From: Stenotrophomonas sp. WZN-1
GTDB lineage: Bacteria > Pseudomonadota > Gammaproteobacteria > Xanthomonadales > Xanthomonadaceae
Direction: 5' to 3'
DNA length: 64,000 nucleotides
NCBI RefSeq assembly: GCF_002192255.1
Contig: NZ_CP021768.1
Location: 3,304,001 to 3,368,000 of the forward strand
Part shown: piece by piece, positions 20,743 through 28,900 of the stretch
How the letters are laid out: each line of letters begins with the position of its first letter
How positions within the stretch are numbered: position 1 is the first letter of the stretch
Made by a program: the position numbers and the translations under genes
The notes under the pieces: generated by a model
The model's database searches: none
Seen by the model: the letters and a program-made list of their open reading frames with translations, nothing else
What the model was told of the DNA's origin: nothing

Positions 20743-21114
20743 ATGGCACGCATTCTGATTGTCGACGACTCACCGTCGCAGCTGTTGGGGATACAGCGCA
20801 TCGTCGAGAAGCTCGGGCACCAGATCCTGACCGCCACCGATGGCGCCGCCGGGGTCGAAACCGCCAAGGCCGAGCTGCCCGACCTGGTCCTGATGGACGT
20901 GGTGATGCCCAACCTCAACGGCTTCCAGGCCACCCGCACCCTCGCCCGCGACGAGGCGACCCGGCATATCCCGGTGATCCTGGTGACCACCAAGGACCAG
21001 GACACCGACCGCATGTGGGGCATGCGCCAGGGCGCCAAGGCCTACATCACCAAGCCGTTCTCGGAAGACGAGCTGTCCGAGGTGCTGGAGCGCGTGTTCG
21101 CCGGGCAGGGCTGA
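20743..21114 (+). CDS. Single-domain response regulator (CheY/PilH-like)
   Basis: 123 residues, a bare receiver domain. Acidic pocket Asp8/Asp9, phospho-acceptor Asp52 (LVLMDVVMPNLNGFQ), Thr82 and Lys104 are all present. The N-terminus MARILIVDDSPSQLLGIQRI is closest to PilH and related twitching-motility regulators. No output domain follows, so it acts by protein contact. No kinase is adjacent. An alternative ATG lies at 20731, four codons upstream; GGGGAA in front of 20743 favours the later one. A SMAG pair begins 10 bases after the stop. Confidence 0.88.
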   Translation: MARILIVDDSPSQLLGIQRIVEKLGHQILTATDGAAGVETAKAELPDLVLMDVVMPNLNGFQATRTLARDEATRHIPVILVTTKDQDTDRMWGMRQGAKAYITKPFSEDELSEVLERVFAGQG

Positions 21115-21124
21115 GACCGCCCTG

Positions 21125-21183
21125 GTAGGTGCCAACCTTGGTTGGCACGCGTTTGAAACCGCCGGGCATGGCCCGGAGCTACC
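21125..21183. repeat. SMAG/REP pair
   Basis: GTAGGTGCCAACCTTGGTTG (from 21125) faces GCCGGGCATGGCCCGGAGCTAC (ends about 21183 as CTAC). The two members have different stem sequences: one of the CCAACC/GGTTGG class and one of the GCCGGGC class. Located between two converging genes. Confidence 0.85.
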
Positions 21184-21193
21184 GCACACGTGG

Positions 21194-22087
21194 TCAGATT
21201 GACTCGCCGAACGCCTTGGCCAGATTCCGGTACGCCTTCTTCTGCGCCTCGTCGGTCGCGGCCGGAGCCACGATCTCGATCTCGACGATCTGGTCGCCCT
21301 CCGGATTGCCCGGCAGGCCACGACCGCGCAGGCGCAGCTTGCGACCGGCATCGGAATCGGCCGGGATCTTCAACTCCACCGCACCGCCCAGGGTCGGCAC
21401 GCTGATGCTGGTACCCAGCGCGGCCTGCCACGGCGTCACCGGCAACGTATAGAGGATGTTGCGGCCATCGACTTCGAACTGCGGGTGTGCGGCGTACTCC
21501 ACTTCCAGCAGCAGGTTGCCGCCATGGTTGCCCTGCCCGGCCAGGCGGATCACCTGGCCCGGACGGATGCCCTTGGGCACGCGCACGTCCAGCTGCTTGC
21601 CATTGACGGTGATGCGCAGGCTGTCGCCGCTGTAGGCCGCTTCCAGCGGTACCGACAGCTTGGCGCGGGTATCGCGGTTGGGCGCATGTCCCTGGCTGCT
21701 GAAGCCCGGCCCCGGACCAGCGCCACCACCGCCACGCTGGCGCGCGAACAGGCTTTCGAAGAAGTCGCTGAAGCCGCCGTTGGGGCCACCACCGCCGAAC
21801 ACTTCCTCGAAATTGAAACCACCGGCGCCGCCGTAGTTCGGCGGCACGTTGAACTCCTCGCCCGGGCGATAGCCCTGCGCGCGCAGCTGGTCGTAGGCCG
21901 CGCGCTTTTCCGGATCGCGCAGCGCCTCGTAGGCCTCGTTGACCGCCTTGAACTTGTCTTCCGCCCCGGCCTCCTTGCTGACGTCCGGGTGGTACTTGCG
22001 TGCCAGCCGGCGGTAGGCGGTCTTGATCTCCGCCTCGCCCGCGCTCGGTTCCACCCCCAGGGTGGCGTAGTAATCCTTGAATTCCAT
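21194..22087 (-). CDS. cbpA: DnaJ-type co-chaperone CbpA
   Basis: 297 residues. J-domain at 1-70 with the HPD motif at 33-35 (ARKYHPDVSKEAG). A Gly/Phe-rich linker follows (GGAGGFNFEEVFGGGGPNGG), then the two C-terminal client-binding beta domains. The cysteine-rich zinc fingers of true DnaJ are absent, which separates CbpA from DnaJ. It stimulates DnaK ATPase and can also bind DNA in E. coli. No cbpM follows. It is divergent from the peroxiredoxin gene with about 260 bases between, containing no clear motif. Confidence 0.93.
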   Translation of the reverse strand: MEFKDYYATLGVEPSAGEAEIKTAYRRLARKYHPDVSKEAGAEDKFKAVNEAYEALRDPEKRAAYDQLRAQGYRPGEEFNVPPNYGGAGGFNFEEVFGGGGPNGGFSDFFESLFARQRGGGGAGPGPGFSSQGHAPNRDTRAKLSVPLEAAYSGDSLRITVNGKQLDVRVPKGIRPGQVIRLAGQGNHGGNLLLEVEYAAHPQFEVDGRNILYTLPVTPWQAALGTSISVPTLGGAVELKIPADSDAGRKLRLRGRGLPGNPEGDQIVEIEIVAPAATDEAQKKAYRNLAKAFGESI

Positions 22088-22348
22088 CCAGCTACCTCGA
22101 TCTGCTTCGGCCGCGCCGGTGGCGCCGCCCCGGGTTCATTCTACGCGCCGGCGATGCTACGCCGCCCCTCGTGCGGCCCCGGTGAGGCCGACTGATCCTG
22201 CGCAATGCGGCTGCCATCCCGATGCCCCAGGCTGTGGCTGGAAGCCGGCGCTTCAAAGCCTGAAGATGGGGCCTGCACACCGGTTTTCCAATGTCTTGAC
22301 GTCCCTGTCCCATCCGGCCCACTAGCCTGCCCCAGCAAGGAGTTCCCC

Positions 22349-22831
22349 ATGACCATCCATGTCGGCGACCGCATTCCGGAAGTGACCCTCAAGCGCATCC
22401 GCGAGGGCATCGAAACGCTCGATACGCATTCGCTGTTCGACGCGCGCAAGGTGGTGCTGTTCGCCGTGCCCGGCGCGTTCACCCCGACCTGCTCGGCGCG
22501 CCACCTGCCCGGCTACGTCGAGACGTTCCAGGCGTTCCGCCAGCGCGGCATCGACGTCTACTGCATGGCCGTCAACGATCCGTTCGTGATGAAGGCCTGG
22601 GCCGCCGACCAGAGCGTGCCCGAGGGCCTGCTGATGCTGTCCGACGGCAATGCCGAACTGACCCGCGCGCTTGGCCTGGAACTCGATGCCAGCGCCTCGG
22701 GCATGGGCATCCGCTCGCGGCGCTTCGCGCTCTACGTGGTCGATGGCGTGGTGCGCGCAGCCTGGATCGAGCAGCCGGGCCAGTTCGAGGTGTCTTCGGC
22801 CGAGTACGTGCTGGAGCACCTGCCTACCTGA
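22349..22831 (+). CDS. Peroxiredoxin (Prx5 type)
   Basis: 160 residues. The active-site motif PGAFTPTCS places the peroxidatic Cys at 48, with Thr45 and a downstream Arg (GIRSRRFALYV) as the usual partners. The opening MTIHVGDRIPEVTLKRI and the loop MAVNDPFVMKAWA are typical of the Prx5 group, a cytosolic peroxide and alkyl-hydroperoxide reductase. The only other Cys is at about 72, so resolving depends on glutathione or another thiol. AAGGAG precedes the ATG by 8 bases. It is followed after 30 bases by a ferritin-like gene, a sensible pair for peroxide and iron control. Confidence 0.93.
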   Translation: MTIHVGDRIPEVTLKRIREGIETLDTHSLFDARKVVLFAVPGAFTPTCSARHLPGYVETFQAFRQRGIDVYCMAVNDPFVMKAWAADQSVPEGLLMLSDGNAELTRALGLELDASASGMGIRSRRFALYVVDGVVRAAWIEQPGQFEVSSAEYVLEHLPT

Positions 22832-22861
22832 TTCCCCCACCGCAAGAGGAAACGGCCAGCC

Positions 22862-23437
22862 ATGTCCAGCAAGCCAGCCAAAACCGCAAAGCCCGCCGCA
22901 ATGGTGCCCGGCATCAGTGACCGCAAGACCCTGCGCGACCGCGCCCGGCGCAACATCGAAGACGGGGCGATCACCGACAGCTACAGCGCCGACCGCAAGG
23001 TGGTGATCAAGCTGCTCAACGACGCACTGGCCACCGAATACGTGTGCGTGCTGCGCTACTACCGGCACTACTTCATGGCCAAGGGCATGCTGGCCGACGC
23101 GGTCAAGGCCGAGTTCCTCGAGCATGCGCAGCAGGAACAGGCGCATGCCAGCAAGCTGGCCGAGCGCATCGTCCAGCTTGGCGGCGAGCCGGATCTCAAC
23201 CCCGACACGCTGACCGCGCGCTCGCATGCCGAATACAAGGAGGGCAGCGACCTGCGCGACATGGTCCGCGAGAACCTGGTGGCCGAACGCATCGCCATCG
23301 ACAGCTACCGCGAGATGATCAACTTCATCGGCGACCGCGATACCACCACCAAGCGTATCCTCGAAGAGATCCTGGCGCAGGAAGAGGAACACGCCGACGA
23401 GTTTGCCGACCTGCTGGATGGATGGATCGGGGAATGA
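22862..23437 (+). CDS. Bacterioferritin-like / ferritin-like diiron protein
   Basis: 191 residues, four-helix bundle. Metal-site motifs are visible: ALATEYVCVLRYYRH in helix A (Glu), EHAQQEQAHASKLAERI in helix B (E-x-x-H), ENLVAERIAIDSYREMI in helix C (Glu), and EEILAQEEEHADEFADLL in helix D (E-x-x-H). This is the bacterioferritin/DUF455-like branch of ferritin-like proteins, with a Lys/Ala-rich N-terminal extension (MSSKPAKTAKPAA). Likely iron storage or peroxide-consuming iron oxidation. The spacing to the peroxiredoxin gene suggests one transcript. Confidence 0.9.
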   Translation: MSSKPAKTAKPAAMVPGISDRKTLRDRARRNIEDGAITDSYSADRKVVIKLLNDALATEYVCVLRYYRHYFMAKGMLADAVKAEFLEHAQQEQAHASKLAERIVQLGGEPDLNPDTLTARSHAEYKEGSDLRDMVRENLVAERIAIDSYREMINFIGDRDTTTKRILEEILAQEEEHADEFADLLDGWIGE

Positions 23438-23474
23438 GCTGGCAGATGCCCACCTTGGGGGGGCGCCTTTGCCG

Positions 23475-23500
23475 CGTGCCAACCAGGGTTGCCACCTACC
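23475..23500. repeat. SMAG/REP element overlapping the pbpC stop
   Basis: Minus strand GTAGGTGGCAACCCTGGTTG. Its GTAG supplies the TAG stop of pbpC (23498-23496). Confidence 0.75.
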
Positions 23501-25877
23501 GGAGGACGTTGAACCGCACCTGCGTCCACGCGCCGTCGGCCGCCAGTGCGGTCAGCGTATGTGCACCCGGTTCGGCGAATTCGCGCTGCATCAACTGCGC
23601 ACCGTGGGTCTGCGCGATCCAGCGTCCATCCAGCAACCAGTCCACCGCCTGCTCGCTACCCAGCGCGCGCAGCTGCAGGCGTACGCCATGTTCCGAATTC
23701 GGCGCGCGCGCCAGGGTAGCGCCATCATTGAGCCCGTCCACATGCAGCGCCACGCTCGCCTCACGCCCATCGTCGCGGCAGTCCGGCGACAGCGCCGGCA
23801 GCTGCGAAGCCTCGCGCATGGCCTTGGGCAGCCACGGTGACAACAACGCCGGCCAACGCGCGATCTCTCGCGCGACTTCCTCATGCGGCAAACGGCAATC
23901 AGCGGATACACGCAGACCGGTCCGCGCGTCGGCCAGGTAACGCTGCCGCCCCGGCTGCCAGCGCCGCGCTTCGCGCTCGGGGAAGGTCGGCGGCACCGCG
24001 CCGTCCAGCAGATAGGCCGACATCCGCCGTTGGCACAGCGCCGCCGGGAGACCCTCGGCGCGTTCGCCGGTGGGCCAGCAGATGTCTTCCTGGCTGACAC
24101 TGGCCGGCATCGGTGCGGCCGCAGAATCACCACGTTGGCGCGGCAGGCTGTCCACCACCTCGAACATCAGCGGCAGCGCAGTGACCGCGCCGTACTGGCC
24201 CGGCAACGGCGTGCCGTCCGGCCGGCCCACCCACACGCCCACGGTGTAGTGGCGGGTACTGCCGATCGCCCACGCATCGCGATAGCCATAGCTGGTGCCG
24301 GTCTTCCACGCTACCCGCGGACGGCCACCGACATCGAAGGTGCCGACGCTGTAGCCCGGGCGCGGGTTCGATTCCAGCATCTCGCGCACGATCCAATTGG
24401 CGCCCGGCGAGGCAAGTCGCCGCTCGATCATCGGCTCGTCGTTGGTGTAACGCACACGGCCGGCGATGCCGTTGCGGTTGAGCGCGGCGAAGGCGCCAAC
24501 CAGATCCTCCAACCGCGCGCCGGTACCGCCCAGGATCAGCGACAGGTTGGGCGTGCTGCCGGGTGGGAAGCGCAGCTGGATGCCAGCGTGCGACAGGCGA
24601 GCAGCGAAGCGCGCCGCGCCCACCCGCTGCAGCAGGTCCACCGAGGGCACGTTGAGCGACAGCCGCAATGCGCTGGAGGCACCAATCGGCCCATTGAAGG
24701 CCATGTCGAAGTTGCCGGGGCGGTAGCTGCCGAAACTCTGCGGCGCATCGACCAGCAGGCTTTCCGAATGGATCAGGCCATCGTCCAGCGCCATCGCATA
24801 CAGGAACGGCTTGAGCGTGGAGCCCGGCGAACGCCAGGCCTGCACCATGTCCACGTGGCCCAGCCGCTGGCGGTCACCGAACGCCAAGGTGCCAACATAG
24901 GCACGCGCCTGCAGGGTCTGGTTGTCGACCACCAGCAAGGCGGCCGAGGTGCGCTCGGGCAGCGTCGAGAAATAGCTGGCCACGCGTTCTTCCAGCGTGC
25001 GTTGCAGGCCGATGTCGATGCTGCTCTGGATGCGTGCCTGGCCGGGGTACGCCGAATGCAGTCGCTGCGCCAGCAGTGCGGCATGCAGTGGCGGCCGCAG
25101 CGAGCGCGCCACCACATTCTCGATGCGCGCGTCCTCCACCTCCTCCGGTGTCCACGCGCCCAGTTCGGCCATGCGTGACAGCACCTTGTCACGCGCCTTC
25201 TGCGCCGCTTCCGGGTGACGATCCGGGCGCAGCCGGCTCGGCGCCTGTGGCAGCACCGCCAGCAACGCGGCTTCGGCATGCGACAGCTGCGCCGCCGGCT
25301 TGCCCAGATAGGCCCAGCTGGCCGCTTCCACGCCCTCGATGGTGCCGCCGTAGGGCGCGCGCTCCAGATACAGGGCCAGGATCTGCTGCTTGCTCAGGTG
25401 CACTTCCAGCTGCACCGCGCGCAGCATCTGCTTGAGCTTGCCCCAGGGCGTGCGCGTATGCGGATCGAGGATGCGGGCGACCTGCATGGTCAGGGTCGAG
25501 CCACCGGACACAATGCGGCCGCCGCGCAGCAGCTGGCCGCTGGCACGCAGGATCGCCAGCGGGTTGATGCCCGGATGGCGCCAGAACCAGCGGTCCTCGT
25601 AGGTCAGCAGCGCCTGCAGGTACAGCGGCGAGACGCTGTCGATCGATGCCGGATAGCGCCACACGCCCTCGGCATCGGCAAACGCGCGCAATGGCGTGCC
25701 GTCGGCAGCCACCACCAGGGTGCTGGTATCGCGCTGCTTCGGCAGCGGCGGCGGGAAGGCGAAATCCAGCACCAGCAGCAGCGCCAGCGTGGCGGCCGTG
25801 CCCCAGCGCAGCCACGGCCACAGCGGCCGCAGCCGGCGGCGCAGGGCCGCCAGCCGGGTCGTCATCGTGTTGTTCAT
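23496..25877 (-). CDS. pbpC: Penicillin-binding protein 1C
   Basis: 793 residues. Short cytoplasmic N-terminus, one helix (WGTAATLALLLVLDFAFPPP), a GT51 glycosyltransferase domain (LTYEDRWFWRHPGINPLAIL with the catalytic Glu; then IVSGGSTLTMQVARI), and a transpeptidase domain with SPGSTLKPFLY (Ser-x-x-Lys) and AWKTGTSYGYRDAWAIG (Lys-Thr-Gly). The last 100 residues are the PBP1C-type BiPBP_C domain. It polymerises and crosslinks peptidoglycan at the inner membrane. The 64-base gap after the alpha-2-macroglobulin gene and shared direction indicate one operon, as in E. coli yfhM-pbpC. The TAG stop is part of a SMAG repeat. Start uncertain by four codons (25877 or 25865). Confidence 0.96.
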   Translation of the reverse strand: MNNTMTTRLAALRRRLRPLWPWLRWGTAATLALLLVLDFAFPPPLPKQRDTSTLVVAADGTPLRAFADAEGVWRYPASIDSVSPLYLQALLTYEDRWFWRHPGINPLAILRASGQLLRGGRIVSGGSTLTMQVARILDPHTRTPWGKLKQMLRAVQLEVHLSKQQILALYLERAPYGGTIEGVEAASWAYLGKPAAQLSHAEAALLAVLPQAPSRLRPDRHPEAAQKARDKVLSRMAELGAWTPEEVEDARIENVVARSLRPPLHAALLAQRLHSAYPGQARIQSSIDIGLQRTLEERVASYFSTLPERTSAALLVVDNQTLQARAYVGTLAFGDRQRLGHVDMVQAWRSPGSTLKPFLYAMALDDGLIHSESLLVDAPQSFGSYRPGNFDMAFNGPIGASSALRLSLNVPSVDLLQRVGAARFAARLSHAGIQLRFPPGSTPNLSLILGGTGARLEDLVGAFAALNRNGIAGRVRYTNDEPMIERRLASPGANWIVREMLESNPRPGYSVGTFDVGGRPRVAWKTGTSYGYRDAWAIGSTRHYTVGVWVGRPDGTPLPGQYGAVTALPLMFEVVDSLPRQRGDSAAAPMPASVSQEDICWPTGERAEGLPAALCQRRMSAYLLDGAVPPTFPEREARRWQPGRQRYLADARTGLRVSADCRLPHEEVAREIARWPALLSPWLPKAMREASQLPALSPDCRDDGREASVALHVDGLNDGATLARAPNSEHGVRLQLRALGSEQAVDWLLDGRWIAQTHGAQLMQREFAEPGAHTLTALAADGAWTQVRFNVLR

Positions 25878-25941
25878 TGCGGCGTGCCGGATTGGAGCTT
25901 GCCAGCAGGACGGGCCGCGCCGTCGCGGCCCGTCCGCGCGG

Positions 25942-28900
25942 TCACGGCTGTACCACCGTGATCGTGGTCGGGTTGCTGCGGCCGACGCCGCGCAGCTGCG
26001 GCCGGTACATGTCCTCCACCAGCGGCGGCGGCACCGAGTAGGTCCCCGGCGTCACCGCGCGCACCAGGTAGAACACGTTGGCCTTGCTGCCACGCGAGAG
26101 CTTCAGCGCGGCCACGTAACGGTCGTCGCGGAACTCCTCGTGCTTGGTATCGGCGGCTTCACCACGATCGCTGATGGTGATGCCATCGACCACCACGTCG
26201 GCCCACTGCTTGGCATCGCCCAGGTTGAAGTTCTCGATCTCCAGGCCCGCCGGCAGCAGGTCGGTCAGCAGTGCATCGGGCATCGTGGTGTCGGCGGTGA
26301 CGGTGACGCGCACGATCAGTGCTTCGCCCTCCTTCAGTGGGCGCGGCGACCACGGCTTGCCATCGGTGCCGTAGTAGCTGCGCTCGACGCCCAGCACGCT
26401 GTTGTCCGGCGCCGGTGCGCTGCGCGGAATGCCGGCCACGTCGATGCTGGCGAACATCGGCGGCTGCCCCTGCGGGGTGAAACGCACGCCGCTGGCCAGC
26501 TCGCTGGCGCTGAAGTTGCGGCCGAACAGCTTGCGCTCGCCGATGGCTTCGGTGTTGCCACCGATCACCAGCTCACCGGCCACCAGCGCCTTCTGGTTGG
26601 CAGCAAGCGCCTTGCCGAGGCGGGCAATCGCCACCTGTTCCTGCGTGCTCAGCCACATCCAGCCGGCACTGCGGCGGGCATCCAGGCCACGGCCGAGATC
26701 CACCGCACGCGCGTCCCACGCCGGCTTGGCCAGCTTGTTTTCGTGGGTCAGCGCGATCATCAGCGCGTCATCACGGATCGCACTGCCGTAGTCGCCGAAG
26801 TACGAGGGGCGTTCGCTGCTGGACTTGGCGAAGGCCGCCGCCAACGCGGCCTGGCCACGCTTGGCATCGCCCTGCAACGACAGCGCCACGCCCAGGTGGA
26901 CCAACGACAGGCCGCCGACCGCCTTGCTGCGCTCGTTGTCGTACAGCGTGCGCAGGGTACCCAGCGGCGCACGGTTGACCCGGGCCAGCACGTAGCCCGA
27001 ATACGCCTGGTTGGCGAACTTCAGCTTCTCGCGGTCGTCCTGGCCGTAGAACTGGTTGCCGCCGGAAAGCAGATCCTCGCTGAGACGGTTGAGCGCCTTC
27101 TGCAGCACGTTGTCGGGCACCGCGAAACCGGCGTCCTTGGCATCGAGCAGGAACTCGGTGATGTACGGGGTCAGCCACGGGTTCACGTAGCCGTCGTCAC
27201 CCCACATCGAGAAGTTGCCATTGGCCACCTGCATCGACGCCAGGCGACCGAACGCACCTTCCATGCGTTCGCGACGGGTCTTGGCATCCAGGCCGTCGGC
27301 ACCGAGCATCGACGACGTCGCCTGGTCCAGGATCAGCGCGGCGTAGCCCTTGCTGGTGGTCTGCTCGGCACAGCCGTACGGGTAGTTCAGCGCGCCCTGC
27401 AGCGCACTGGCGAACGGGATCGGCGGCAGCGGGCTGACCAGCAGGCGGGCATTCACCGACTCGGACATCAGGCCATCGGTCAGGCTGTTGTCGAGACTGA
27501 CCGCGGCCAGCGGATCAAGCGTGCGCACCTGCGAACGCAGCACCTGCGGCCACGCCGCACGCACCGGCAGGTCGTAGCGGCGGTCGGCCTTGAAGCCGTT
27601 GCCATCCACCCGCACGCGCACCTTGGCCACGCTGTGGCCCTCGCGCGCCGACAACGGGAAGCTCAGCGTGGTCTTGGCATCGGCATTCAACTGCACGCTG
27701 CGGCTGCCCTCGCCCAGGTTCAACGGGCCTTCGCTCTCTACCTTCACGTTGAACTGGCCCGGCTTGCCGGTGAAGTTCTGCACGTCCAGTGTCACCGTGC
27801 TGCGGTCGCCCGGGGCCAGCACGCGCGGCATGCTGGCTTCGGCCAGGATCGGCGCGCGCACAATGGTTTCCACGTCGCGCTTGCCGTACTGGTCATCGCT
27901 GTAGACCAGCGCCGACACGCGCAGGGTGCCGTTGAAGTCCGGCACCTTCAGGCGGATGCGGGCATTGCCCTTGGCATCGAGCTGCACCGGGCCGGAGAAC
28001 AGGTCCACGGTCTGCACGCGTGCCGTTGGGCGCTTGGCCTGCGGCAATGCCTGCAGCGCCATGTCGCCACCGAACTTCAGCTTGCCGCTGCCACCATCGA
28101 AGCTTTCGATCACGCGGCTGTAGATGTCATAGGCATCGATGCCGAGGCGACGCTGGGCGAAGAAGTGCGCGCCAGCGTCGGGCACCGGGAAACGGGTGAT
28201 GTTGAGGATGCCCACGTCCACCGCCGAGACGGTCACGTGCGCGGTCTTGCCGGCCAGCTGCGGCGCGCTGACCGTCACCGGCAGGTCCTGTTCCGGCCGC
28301 ATCTGCTTGGGTGCGACCAGGCCGACGGCCACGGTGCGGCCCTTGCGGTCCATCGGCACATGCACCACGCCCACGGCACGGGCCGGGGTGATCTTGCTCG
28401 GCGCACTGCCGCCGCGGAACACCAGCGCGGTGATGTAGACATCGTGGCGTTCCCAGTCGGCGGTGACCGGAATCTTGAAGGTCGAACCCGGCTTGGCCTC
28501 GATGTCCTGCACGTACAGCATGCGATCGGTCTCGACCATCAGGATGCCCTTGCCGGCATGCGGCGGGGTCACCGTCACTTCCAGGGTGTCACCGGCTTTG
28601 TAGCCGGTCTTGTCCAGGCCCAGCTTGACCTTGTCCGGACGTGCATCCAGGCCACGGTTGTCATCGCCCCAGCTCCAGCCGGCGCGGAACGGGTAGCGGC
28701 TGGTCAGGCCGGTGGACGGATCGAACACGTCCACCCGGTACTCGCCCCACTCCACCGGGAAATCGAAGGCGACCGCGCTGCTGCCGGCATCGACGGTGCG
28801 GGTTTCCTTGTTCTCGAAACGGCGGGTGAAATCGTAATCCCAGCGATTGTCGTTGAAGGTCCAGTGGTAGTCGCGCAGTTCGCGCACCAGGGTGATCTTC

